Shown here: positions 8,949 through 17,536 of the stretch, piece after piece | How the letters are laid out: every line of letters begins with the position of its first letter | Position numbering within the stretch: position 1 is the first letter of the stretch | Assembly: GCF_014842995.1 (NCBI RefSeq) | Contig: NZ_JACYXL010000007.1 | Span: forward strand, 1-64,000 | Length of the DNA stretch: 64,000 nucleotides | Direction of reading: 5' to 3' | From: Rhodanobacter sp. 7MK24 | GTDB lineage: Bacteria; Pseudomonadota; Gammaproteobacteria; Xanthomonadales; Rhodanobacteraceae | Position numbers and translations under genes: made by a program | The notes under the pieces: model-generated | What the model was told of the DNA's origin: nothing | Database searches by the model: none | Seen by the model: only the letters and a program-made list of their open reading frames with translations

Positions 8949-10121
8949 TCATTTGTTGGACAGTATGGCTTCGGCAATGGCCTTTAAGGCGCTTTCGGTG
9001 CCCTCGCAGGCATCGTTGGCCAGCAAGACAAAGCCTTCGTGCTGTTTTGGATAGAGCACAACCTGGCTGGACATGCCGAAGCTTCCGCCGCTGTGCGAGA
9101 TGACGGGTTGGCCTTGGTCGCTCCCCAGGTTCCAGGCCATGGCTTCGCCGTCATCCGGGTTGCCCGTCAAGACCTGGTGCGAAAGGTGGATGACTGGATT
9201 GCCGTCATCCAGCTGCCAGCGGATGAAGCGCGCCATGTCTTCCGTGGACGCATACAACCCCCATGCGGCGCCCGCATTCCGCGGGTGGTACGGCGTGACG
9301 CGGCCGTAGCGGTCGTAGCCGTTGATCAGGCGCGACCGTTCGTTGCCGTCGAGCGTGAAGCTCGTGGACGCCATGCCCAGCGGTTGCGTGATGTATTGGC
9401 GCAACAGTTGATCGAACGGTTTGCTGTAGACCTTTTCCAGCCCGAGTCCGATCACCAGAAAGCCGGCATTGGAGTAGACCTGCTTTTCGCCGGGGGTGCT
9501 ACGCAACCTGGTGTCGTGCAGCGCCGCCAGGAACTGTTCGCGACCGAAGCCCTGGTTGAGAGCGACCATGCGCGCATTGAAGTCAGGTGCGCTTTTGTCT
9601 GCAAAGAGGGCATCCGTGTCGGGAATGTCGCGGGGCATGCCGGAGTAGTGCGTGACCAGCGTACGTAAGGTGATCGGGCGGCCATTCAAGGCGAGATTGC
9701 CGTAGTCACCCGGTAAATCGTTGCGGAAATCGCCGTCCAGACTCATGCGTCCGTCGACTATCGCTTGCGCCGCCAGCGTCGCAGTGAAAGTCTTGGTGAC
9801 CGATGCGAGTTCGTAGATGCTTTGTGGCGTCGCGAGGGCGACTTTGTCGCGCGAAGTGCTTCCATAGTCGTAGAAATAGGTATGGCCAGCTTCGACCACG
9901 GCGATGGAAACGCCTACGTGGCAGCGATTGCGAAAATAGCGGATGGCGGCTTTGTCGACGGCGAGGTCCAATGCCGAATGGCGCGGGTTGTCGCTGGGCG
10001 TTCTTCCAGTCGTGGCGTACGCCGCGAAGGAGAGGGTCAAGTACAGAAACGCCGCAGCGCAAATCAGCCAACGTGCGCCAGGTGTGGAAAATGTTGCATC
10101 CCGCGCAATCTGTCCGGTCAT
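8949..10121 (-). CDS. Serine hydrolase of the beta-lactamase/D-alanyl-D-alanine peptidase class C family
   Basis: A 390-residue exported enzyme. The N-terminus has a signal anchor (WLICAAAFLYLTLSFAAYA). The class C-type active-site motifs are present: S-x-x-K as SVTK (Ser107, Lys110), Y-x-N as YSN (216-218), and H-S-G-G near residue 337, the place of K-T-G in lactamases. The family covers esterases, D-amino-acid peptidases and beta-lactamases; HSGG in place of KTG points to the esterase/peptidase side. I use the second ATG (10121) because the GAAGGA ribosome site directly touches the first ATG (10127) but sits six bases from this one. A tiny membrane peptide gene precedes it on the same strand. 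No link to antibiotic resistance can be drawn from sequence alone. Confidence 0.9.
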   Translation of the reverse strand: MTGQIARDATFSTPGARWLICAAAFLYLTLSFAAYATTGRTPSDNPRHSALDLAVDKAAIRYFRNRCHVGVSIAVVEAGHTYFYDYGSTSRDKVALATPQSIYELASVTKTFTATLAAQAIVDGRMSLDGDFRNDLPGDYGNLALNGRPITLRTLVTHYSGMPRDIPDTDALFADKSAPDFNARMVALNQGFGREQFLAALHDTRLRSTPGEKQVYSNAGFLVIGLGLEKVYSKPFDQLLRQYITQPLGMASTSFTLDGNERSRLINGYDRYGRVTPYHPRNAGAAWGLYASTEDMARFIRWQLDDGNPVIHLSHQVLTGNPDDGEAMAWNLGSDQGQPVISHSGGSFGMSSQVVLYPKQHEGFVLLANDACEGTESALKAIAEAILSNK

Positions 10122-10166
10122 GGCCATTCCTTCGATGCTTCGATGAGGTGCAGTTACGGCGAAGGC

Positions 10167-10253
10167 TCAGGCTAGCATCGCGGTCAGCACCGACACGCAG
10201 ATCGCAGCGCAAACGACGAACAGGCTGTTGAGCATCAAGGTTTCGAATTTCAT
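10167..10253 (-). CDS. Possible 28-residue membrane peptide
   Basis: Reading leftward from the ATG at 10253 gives MKFETLMLNSLFVVCAAICV and eight more residues ending in LTAMLA before a TGA. The peptide would be a single hydrophobic helix with a short charged N-terminus, the shape of many bacterial small membrane proteins. It lies 45 bases upstream of the serine hydrolase gene on the same strand, so the two could be co-transcribed. No clear ribosome site is visible upstream, which is the main reason for doubt. Confidence 0.35.
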   Translation of the reverse strand: MKFETLMLNSLFVVCAAICVSVLTAMLA

Positions 10254-10507
10254 GGCGGTTGTCCGTTGGGTGGGTTGGTGAGGCTTTCGAGATTAGGTAG
10301 TGCAAGGCTGATGCCAGCTGCACCCATGTCTCGAGAACCGCATAACAGCGCCATTTTTAAGAGGTTGCGGAAATGCGGTGACTTGTCCGCGGACAGTTGT
10401 CCCCATTGCCCGGACAATGCGGCGCCATGGAAACAAGGAGCGGGACACATTCCTGCAGTCTTCTTCGCTGTCCCGAGGCTGGTCCTCTTTCTCGTCTTGC
10501 CGAAACA
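10254..10507. other. Intergenic region without a supported gene
   Basis: With the following terminator this makes a gap of 317 bases between the reductase gene and the small peptide. It holds imperfect repeats of GTCCGCGGACAG-like sequence (about 10386-10396) and presumably the promoter of the serine hydrolase unit. I see no coding pattern. Confidence 0.5.
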
Positions 10508-10536
10508 GGAAAGCCCGCCGTCATGGCGGGCTTTCC
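10508..10536 (-). terminator. Intrinsic terminator of the aldo/keto reductase gene
   Basis: Perfect 12-bp stem (10508-10519 with 10525-10536) and five-base loop, 35 bases beyond the reductase stop on the minus strand. The T tract is imperfect. Confidence 0.75.
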
Positions 10537-10570
10537 TTTGTGTCTGCATTGGAGAAGGCGGGTTCTCAGC

Positions 10571-11440
10571 TCATCGATTGCCGATGGCGTCGAGTTCCGC
10601 CAGCACATCGGTCGATAGTTCCAGTTCGGCCGCACCGAGGTTTTCGTGCAGGTGACCGACCGATGACGTGCCCGGGATCAGCAGGATGTTCGGCGCACGG
10701 TGCAGCAGCCAGGCGAGGGCGATCTGCATCGGCGTGGCGCCGAGGCGCCTGGCCACGCTGTTGAGCTTGTCCGATTGCAGCGGGCTGAAGCCGCCCAGCG
10801 GGAAGAACGGCACGTAGGCGATGCCCAGGTCTGCGAGGGCTTCGACAAGGGCATCGTCCTCGCGTTGCACTAGGTTGTACTGGTTCTGCACGCACACCAC
10901 CGGTGCGATGGACTGCGCCTGCTTCACCTGTCCAAGCGTGGCGTTGCTCAAGCCCAGGTGACGAATCAGACCTTTATCGCGCAGTTCGGCCAGTGCGGTG
11001 AACTGCGGTTCGATGCTGCCTTCGCTGGGCTTGTGTACGTTGCCCATGATGCGCAGGTTCACCACGTCGATGGCGTCGAGGCCGAGGTTGCGCAGGTTGT
11101 CGTGCACGGCCCGGGTCAGCTCGGCGGGGCTTTGCGCGGGGTTCCACGATGCGTCGGCACCGCGCACGGCGCCCACCTTGGTCACGATGGTGAGCTTGTC
11201 CGGGTAGGGGCTGAGCGCCTCGCGAATGAGACGGTTGGTGACGTGCGGACCATAGAAGTCGCTGGTGTCGATGTGGTCGACGCCGGCCGCGATGGCTTCG
11301 CGCAGCACGGCGAGCGCGCCGGCATGGTCTTTTGGAGGCCCGAACACGCCCGGACCGGCGAGTTGCATGGCGCCATAGCCCATGCGGTGGACGGTGCGGT
11401 CACCGAGCTGGAAGGTGCCGGCTTTCTTCAGAGCGTTCAT
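10571..11440 (-). CDS. Aldo/keto reductase, PdxI (YdbC)-like, possible pyridoxal reductase
   Basis: A 289-residue NADPH-dependent TIM-barrel reductase. It matches E. coli YdbC along its whole length from memory, including YGAMQLAGPGVFGPP, HIDTSDFYGPHVTN, TIVTKVGA, AYVPFFPLGGF and LIPGTSSVGHL. Asp58, Tyr63 and Lys88 of the AKR tetrad are present, but the fourth position, His in most AKRs, lies in VNLR, as in YdbC. E. coli YdbC is known as PdxI, a pyridoxal reductase that makes pyridoxine in B6 salvage; that activity here is by similarity. It diverges from a LysR regulator gene 101 bases away, which probably controls it. Confidence 0.88.
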   Translation of the reverse strand: MNALKKAGTFQLGDRTVHRMGYGAMQLAGPGVFGPPKDHAGALAVLREAIAAGVDHIDTSDFYGPHVTNRLIREALSPYPDKLTIVTKVGAVRGADASWNPAQSPAELTRAVHDNLRNLGLDAIDVVNLRIMGNVHKPSEGSIEPQFTALAELRDKGLIRHLGLSNATLGQVKQAQSIAPVVCVQNQYNLVQREDDALVEALADLGIAYVPFFPLGGFSPLQSDKLNSVARRLGATPMQIALAWLLHRAPNILLIPGTSSVGHLHENLGAAELELSTDVLAELDAIGNR

Positions 11441-11541
11441 GTGCTACTCCTGACGGGGCGAGGGATGCAACGAAGTATGGGGATTGACCGGCCGATCGAT
11501 AATCCATTGGAATCGGCACGGGTTGTGCGAGTAGCCGAACA

Positions 11542-12450
11542 ATGAATGCCGACATGCAGGATCTCCTCGCCTTTCTCGCCGTGGTCCGCGCTGGCGGTTT
11601 TCGCGAGGCGGCGCGCACCAGCGATGCCTCGGCATCCAGCCTCAGCGAGGCGGTGCGCAGGCTAGAGGCCAGGCTGGGCGTACGCCTGCTGAACCGTACC
11701 ACTCGCAGCGTCGCACCGACCGAGGTGGGTACGCGGCTGGTCGAACGGTTGCTGCCCGCGCTGGGCGAGGTGGAGGCCGCGCTCGACGTGGTGAACCACT
11801 TTCGCGACAACCCGGCGGGCACGCTGCGCATCAACGTGCCTGCGAACGTGGCGCGTACGGTGCTGCTGCCGATCATCACCCCCTTCCTCAAACGCTATCC
11901 CGACATCCGCATCGAGGTAGTGGTGGAGGACAGCTTCGTCGACCTGCTGGCCGCGGGTTGCGACGCGGGCATCCGTTACGACGACCGCCTGGAGCAGGAC
12001 ATGATTGCCCTGCCCATCGGCCCGCGGACGCAGCGCTTCGTCACTGCCGCCGCCCCGGAATACCTGGCCGCCCATGGCACGCCCCGGCACCCGAAGGATC
12101 TGCTTCAGCACCGCTGCCTACGCGGCCAGTTCGCGGGAGGCGCCATGCCGGTGTGGGAGTTCGAGCGCGACGGCGAGACCCTCCGCATCGACGCGCCTGG
12201 CCCGCTGCTGGTACGCCAGGGTGCGGCATTCGACCTTGCGGTGGGCGGAGCGTTGCAGGGTCTGGGGATCATCCACCTGTTCGAGGATTGGCTGCGGCCA
12301 CATCTGGACAGCGGCGCTTTGCTGCCCATCCTTGAGCCTTGGTGCCAGGCCTTCAGCGGGCCGTATCTCTATTACCCGGGACGGCGCCATTTGCCGGCGC
12401 CGCTCAAGGCATTCGTGGATTTCGTGCGCCAGCAGGTTCCATCTGCGTAA
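11542..12450 (+). CDS. LysR family transcriptional regulator
   Basis: A 302-residue LysR-type regulator: winged helix-turn-helix at residues 1-60 (MQDLLAFLAVVRAGGFREAA, then ASSLSEAVRRLEARLGVRLLNR) and a periplasmic-binding-like effector domain from about 90 (GTLRINVPANVARTVLLPII) to the end. It sits head to head with the reductase gene, the classic LysR arrangement in which the regulator acts on both promoters from the shared 101-base gap. That gap contains an interrupted inverted repeat of the T-N11-A type (GATTGACC ... GATAATC, 11482-11504). The subfamily resembles the CrgA/AaeR-like group with an F-R-x-N-P-x-G linker (FRDNPAGTLRI). The effector is unknown. Confidence 0.92.
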   Translation: MNADMQDLLAFLAVVRAGGFREAARTSDASASSLSEAVRRLEARLGVRLLNRTTRSVAPTEVGTRLVERLLPALGEVEAALDVVNHFRDNPAGTLRINVPANVARTVLLPIITPFLKRYPDIRIEVVVEDSFVDLLAAGCDAGIRYDDRLEQDMIALPIGPRTQRFVTAAAPEYLAAHGTPRHPKDLLQHRCLRGQFAGGAMPVWEFERDGETLRIDAPGPLLVRQGAAFDLAVGGALQGLGIIHLFEDWLRPHLDSGALLPILEPWCQAFSGPYLYYPGRRHLPAPLKAFVDFVRQQVPSA

Positions 12451-12498
12451 CGCGCGGCCTTTCACCTGCATGGCCGTGCCCGTCGCCGCAAGGCATGG

Positions 12499-13446
12499 CT
12501 ACTGGCAACCCTCTGGCAGGTAGGCGGCTGCGATGTCCGGGCTCCGGCACATCCAGACGATGGCACCGTCCCGTCCTTCGGCCACCAGCGCCAGCCTCTT
12601 GCCGCGCAGGGCTTCGGGTGCGCCCTCTCCGAATGCGGTTACCAGCGCGGTGCCCTCGTCGATGGCCAGCACATCGAAGCCGATCAGTTCGTTGCTGGCG
12701 TATGCCTCAGCTTCTTTCAGTCCGGCCTGCATGTTGTTTTTCGGCCAGGCGCGATTGCGGTCGATGGAGTCCAGCATCTGTTGCTTCAACGGTTCGGCCA
12801 ATGCCAATGCTTTGGCCACGTGAATCCGCAGCGCATAAGCCTGGTAAAGCGGGATGGCGACGGCGGCGAGGACGGCGGCGCAGGGCATGCCCAGCAATAC
12901 CCAGAACGCGGCCCTGGACACGGCAGGACGATCCCGCCCCGTCTGTTGCCAGCGAGCCAGCCAGGTCAATTGCGCCTGCAGGTACAGCGTGTTGAAGAAG
13001 AACAGCGTGATGGCGCCGATCCGGACCGGGAGCCGGTAAATGGCCATGTGCCGACGGATCGAGGCCGCCATGGCGAAATAGGCGCCATAGAAGAGCATTC
13101 CGGAAGCCAGTTGCAGCAGCTTGCCGAGGCGTGCCATGGAAGTCAGTGGCGCCGTACCCTCCGCCGGCGGCCACGCGGGAATCAGGAAGAACGAGGCGAG
13201 GATGCCGCCCAGCGACAACCACAGCATCAGCGACGCACTGCTGCGCGGATCGATCCTGCGCACCCAACTGGCCTGGATGAAGGGCCAGACGATGGCGAAG
13301 ATGCCAAGCGTGAGTACGCTGAGCAGGAAAACCCAGGTCCAGTGCAGGGACGGCGGAGGTGGCAGGTAGGCGCGATCGGCGGCCTGTATGGGCTTGGACT
13401 CTGAATCCCGGTCTCCCAGCCGTGTCGTCGCGTCATTGCGGTCCAT
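12499..13446 (-). CDS. Membrane protein with a C-terminal pilin-like domain
   Basis: A 315-residue protein I do not recognise as a named family. About residues 35-180 hold four hydrophobic helices resembling DUF4234/DUF805-type small membrane domains (HWTWVFLLSVLTLGIFAIVW). A fifth helix begins the second part, which looks like a type IV pilin without its prepilin leader: AAVAIPLYQAYALRIHVAKA, then KNNMQAGL and a C-terminal cysteine pair (WMCRSPD ... LPEGCQ), as in the PilA disulfide loop. Because there is no G-F-T-L-x-E prepilin cleavage site, the domain is probably held in the inner membrane rather than assembled into a fibre. A GGGAG ribosome site precedes the ATG. The frame runs on upstream into an AraC-like remnant. 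Confidence 0.75.
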   Translation of the reverse strand: MDRNDATTRLGDRDSESKPIQAADRAYLPPPPSLHWTWVFLLSVLTLGIFAIVWPFIQASWVRRIDPRSSASLMLWLSLGGILASFFLIPAWPPAEGTAPLTSMARLGKLLQLASGMLFYGAYFAMAASIRRHMAIYRLPVRIGAITLFFFNTLYLQAQLTWLARWQQTGRDRPAVSRAAFWVLLGMPCAAVLAAVAIPLYQAYALRIHVAKALALAEPLKQQMLDSIDRNRAWPKNNMQAGLKEAEAYASNELIGFDVLAIDEGTALVTAFGEGAPEALRGKRLALVAEGRDGAIVWMCRSPDIAAAYLPEGCQ

Positions 13447-13489
13447 TTCGCGTCTCCCTTGCCGGATCGCAAGATTATGCGACCATCTT

Positions 13490-13660
13490 GCGATGGGGCA
13501 AGGTGCGGATCCGTTGCGCCTGACGCGCCGGTATTTGCCTGGCGTCGTGCCGAAGCGGTGCTGGAACAGGTCACCGAAGTGCGATGGTGTGGCGAAACCC
13601 GGCTAGGTCGCGATGACGGCAATGGCTCTGCGCCGTTTCGAGCAGGCGACGACCGGCTCA
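13490..13660 (-). pseudogene. Decayed AraC family regulator, C-terminal helix-turn-helix remnant
   Basis: Translating the minus strand here gives a clear AraC second helix-turn-helix signature, PGFATPSHFGDLFQHRFG followed by TTPGKYRR. A TAG codon at 13603-13605 sits just before it where family members have an open frame. The preceding helix (GRRLLETAQ) is readable only in another frame, so there is also a frameshift near 13626-13630. The rest of the regulator is missing. After the TAG the frame stays open straight into the membrane-pilin gene starting at 13446. I see a dead fragment; a read-through product is unlikely. Confidence 0.65.
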
Positions 13661-13701
13661 GGTGCAGGTGATGCGTAGAAGCGTCTCGCTTTCCGAGTCC
13701 T

Positions 13702-14112
13702 TCAGGGTCGAACGATGCCCACCACCGGTATATCCAGCGGCCGCACATCCAGCCGCTCCGGCAACCCCATCCCCAGGCGCAGGCTGCGACCGATGCGGTC
13801 GGCATAATCCTGCATTCGTGCTGCATCGTCGTCGTCCAGCACTTCGCGGGTGGTTTCGCGCCACAGTTCCAGCCACCGGACAAAATGACTGGCGCGGATC
13901 GCGGGCTGGCCGCGGTGCACTGCCATCGGGTTGCCGCGATAGCTCTGCGTGCCCAGCGCCACCGAACTCCAGAAACGGATGAGCAGCGCCTTGTGTTCGG
14001 GCCAGTCATGCACGGCGGCGTTGAAAATGGGGCCGATGGAGGCGTCGGCGCGTACCTTGTCGTAGAAGCGGTCGACCAGGTTGGCGATGCGGGTTTCGTC
14101 GAGCGTAGTCAT
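13702..14112 (-). CDS. Group III truncated haemoglobin
   Basis: A 136-residue haem protein matching group III (Ctb-type) truncated globins. By alignment to Campylobacter Ctb, the haem-pocket residues are Phe16 (B9), Tyr17 (B10), His40 (E7) in PEHKALLIRFW, proximal His66 (F8) in NPMAVHRGQP, and Trp80 (G8) in HFVRWLELW. These globins bind oxygen and nitric oxide tightly and are tied to nitrosative-stress or oxygen handling. I start at the ATG 14112 (MTTLDETRIANLVDRFYDKV), which fits family length; in-frame codons further upstream only add low-complexity sequence. The gene lies downstream of gap on the same strand but beyond a terminator, so it is probably separate. Confidence 0.9.
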   Translation of the reverse strand: MTTLDETRIANLVDRFYDKVRADASIGPIFNAAVHDWPEHKALLIRFWSSVALGTQSYRGNPMAVHRGQPAIRASHFVRWLELWRETTREVLDDDDAARMQDYADRIGRSLRLGMGLPERLDVRPLDIPVVGIVRP

Positions 14113-14242
14113 GGCTTGCTTGCCTGGTTTCTGCCGAGGCGCATCGCGCCCGGTGCAGACATTTTCGCAGATGTGCATGCGCCGGGAGAGGCGCGGCGGG
14201 GGCGTCTGCGGCAATCTGTCCTTGGGCTCGGTTCCGTGCGGC

Positions 14243-14270
14243 CAAAGCAAAGAAGCCCGCTTGCGCGGGC
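14243..14270 (-). terminator. Intrinsic terminator downstream of gap
   Basis: On the minus strand a GCCCGC/GCGGGC stem (14255-14260 with 14265-14270) is followed by a T-rich tract (14243-14254). It lies about 80 bases beyond the gap stop. A second perfect 10-bp hairpin (14287-14296 with 14299-14308) lies between them and may protect the 3' end. Confidence 0.65.
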
Positions 14271-14349
14271 CTCCTGGCTTTGAAGAGTGCGGCCATGGAT
14301 GGCCGCACGTTTGATTCACGCGATCAAGGATGATCGCAAAAACACATCC

Positions 14350-15453
<1,104 letters not shown>

Positions 15454-15489
15454 CTATGATCGGCGCATGCATTCCACGGGTGCCTCGCC

Positions 15490-16413
15490 ATGCCTGCCAA
15501 CATCAGCTCCTTCTTCCATGCCGCCACTGGCACATGGACGCATGTGGCCAGCGATCCCTCGACCCATGAAGCGGCCGTGATCGATCCCGTGCTGGATTTC
15601 GATCCGGTCAACGGCCGGATCGGCACGGAGGCGGCGCGTGCGGTACTCGACCATCTGCATGCGCAAGGGCTCCGTGCGAAATGGATACTGGAAACCCATG
15701 CGCATGCCGACCACCTCACCGCTGCGGCGTGGTTGCGCGCGCAGACCGGCGCACCGCTGGCAGCTGGTGCGGGCATCGTGGAGGTACAGGCCGGTTTCAA
15801 GCGACGGCTGGGTCTGGGCGAGGAGTTCGTGGCTGACGGCTCGGCGTTCGATCGCCTGCTGCACGACGGCGACGCACTGCCGCTGGGCGAATTGACGATC
15901 GAGGTGCTGGCCACGCCGGGCCACACCGCCGACGGCGTGAGCTATCGCATTGGCGAGGCGGTGTTCATCGGCGACACATTGTTTTCGCCAACAGCAGGTA
16001 CTGCGCGTTGCGACTTCCCCGGCGGCAGCGCGGCGGCGCTGCATGCCTCGGTGCGCCGGCTGTACGCGCTGCCGGGTGATACGCAGCTGTATCTCTGCCA
16101 CGACTATCCCGCTGCCGGCGCCGCTCCGCGCGACCGGGTGTCCGTACACGAACAGCGCGAGAGCAACATACATCTTTCCGCCGGTACCGCCGAAGCGGAT
16201 TTCGTGGCATTGCGCGAACGCCGCGACGCTACGTTGTCGCTGCCGCGGCTGTTCTGGCCGTCGCTGCAGGTGAACATTCGCGCGGGCGAATTGCCGCCGG
16301 TGGACGGCGAAGGGCGGCGCTTCCTGAAACTGCCGCTGGATGCGCGCGCTGTAGACACCGCGATCGGTCGTTTCCTGCGCAACGCGCTGGATAGCGGAAT
16401 GCCGGTGAGCTGA
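15490..16413 (+). CDS. MBL-fold metallo-hydrolase, Blh/ETHE1-like (probable persulfide dioxygenase)
   Basis: A 307-residue metallo-beta-lactamase-fold protein. The metal motif is H-x-H-x-D-H at His70, His72, Asp74 and His75 (ETHAHADHLTAA), with further ligands in TPGHTADGVSY, FIGDTLF and LYLCHDYP. The C-terminal segment FWPSLQVNIRAGELPP is typical of the Blh branch (Xylella and Agrobacterium beta-lactamase-like hydrolase), which belongs with ETHE1 persulfide dioxygenases that turn glutathione persulfide into sulfite. That activity is inferred from the family. Its usual regulator BigR is not beside it. No strong ribosome site precedes the ATG. An inverted repeat at 16419-16448 just past the stop may end the transcript. 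Confidence 0.85.
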   Translation: MPANISSFFHAATGTWTHVASDPSTHEAAVIDPVLDFDPVNGRIGTEAARAVLDHLHAQGLRAKWILETHAHADHLTAAAWLRAQTGAPLAAGAGIVEVQAGFKRRLGLGEEFVADGSAFDRLLHDGDALPLGELTIEVLATPGHTADGVSYRIGEAVFIGDTLFSPTAGTARCDFPGGSAAALHASVRRLYALPGDTQLYLCHDYPAAGAAPRDRVSVHEQRESNIHLSAGTAEADFVALRERRDATLSLPRLFWPSLQVNIRAGELPPVDGEGRRFLKLPLDARAVDTAIGRFLRNALDSGMPVS

Positions 16414-16532
16414 TCGAGTGTCCCGTCGCGGTTCCTCGCCGCGGGACAGCAGTTGCCGGGCGGTAGGTGCACTGATGACCCAGGCACGCTGTGGCACACT
16501 GCCGGACTCCCCATTTGTCCGAAGTGCACGCC

Positions 16533-17351
16533 ATGAAGTTCCCTCGCCGCCTGTTGGTCGCCTCGCTGGCCGTATTCGTCGTTGCTCCCGCTGCGCAGGC
16601 CTGGGGGCCGCTGGGTCACAGCATCGTCGCCGCGCTGGCGCAGAGGCACCTGAGCCCGGCCGCCGAGGCCGAGGTGGCGCACCTGCTCGCGGCTGACCAC
16701 ACCACCCAGCTTGCTGACATTGCCAGCTGGCCCGACCAGATCCAGGACGACCCGGCGATGGCTACGCTGTGGCAACAGACGCGCAAGCTGCACTACATCA
16801 ACTTCCGTGGCGGCCCGGACTGCGACTACGTGCCGCCGCGCGACTGCAGCGATGGCGAGTGCGTGGTGGACGGGCTGGCGCATTACGTGGCGATCCTCGG
16901 GGACAAGTCGCAGCCGGACGCCGCGCGCCTCGAGGCGCTGAAATTCGTGGTGCATTTCGTGGGCGACGAGCACCAGCCCCTGCATGATGGCTATCGCGAC
17001 GATCTTGGCGGCAACAAGTATCAGGTGCAGTTCGAGGGCAAGGGCAGCAACCTGCACAAAATCTGGGATTCGGGCATGTTGAAGACGCGCGGGCTGGACT
17101 GGCAGGCCTATGCGCAGAAGCTGGACGCGGAAGGTCCGGTGGCGCTGCCGCCGAACAGCTCGCCGCTGGACAATCCCTACGCGCAGTGGGCCGAGGAGTC
17201 CTGCCGCATCACGGCCGCGCCGGGCTTCTATCCGGACAGCCACAAGATCGACCAGGCCTATGTCGATGCCGAATTGCCGGTGGCCGAGAACCAGTTGCGC
17301 ATCGCCGGGCGCCGGCTGGCCGAGGTGCTCAATCTCGCGTTGGCGAACTGA
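16533..17351 (+). CDS. Secreted S1/P1-type nuclease
   Basis: A zinc-dependent nuclease that degrades RNA and single-stranded DNA outside the cytoplasm. The 272-residue precursor has a signal peptide (MKFPRRLLVASLAVFVVAPA) cut after AQA, so the mature protein begins with Trp24. A free N-terminal Trp coordinates zinc in this family. The other ligands are visible: HSIV near 29, D-I-A-S-W-P-D, the paired VHFVGDEHQPLHDG, and NLHKIWDSGML. In-frame codons upstream exist, but the start at 16533 gives a proper signal peptide. It likely serves phosphate or nucleotide scavenging. It is the only gene between the MBL hydrolase and pyk. Confidence 0.93.
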   Translation: MKFPRRLLVASLAVFVVAPAAQAWGPLGHSIVAALAQRHLSPAAEAEVAHLLAADHTTQLADIASWPDQIQDDPAMATLWQQTRKLHYINFRGGPDCDYVPPRDCSDGECVVDGLAHYVAILGDKSQPDAARLEALKFVVHFVGDEHQPLHDGYRDDLGGNKYQVQFEGKGSNLHKIWDSGMLKTRGLDWQAYAQKLDAEGPVALPPNSSPLDNPYAQWAEESCRITAAPGFYPDSHKIDQAYVDAELPVAENQLRIAGRRLAEVLNLALAN

Positions 17352-17425
17352 GCGCCTGTCCACGGTCCTCGTGTCTCCTGCGCAACCGGTTCATGGCACG
17401 GTGCCCGCGGATCGCGGACATGCGT

Positions 17426-17444
17426 TGACGCATTGAATGCGTCA
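17426..17444. promoter_or_regulatory. Perfect 19-bp palindrome upstream of pyk, candidate operator
   Basis: TGACGCATT (17426-17434), a single G, and AATGCGTCA (17436-17444) form a perfect inverted repeat with nine-base arms, 92 bases before the pyk start. No T run follows, so it is not a terminator. It does not resemble the HexR or Cra boxes I know. A dimeric repressor site is the simplest reading. Confidence 0.5.
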
Positions 17445-17536
17445 TTACATACGAATGCAGGCTGGCATGGCGCCGGGTATCTGCTAGCCTCCGTGGCTTG
17501 ACCGATTTAGACGTCCATCGCCCATCAGGCCCACGC

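Noticed and set aside
17426-17444. Palindrome before pyk as a HexR site
   Set aside because: HexR boxes have a TGTAAT/ATTACA pattern as I know it; this site reads TGACGCATT/AATGCGTCA.
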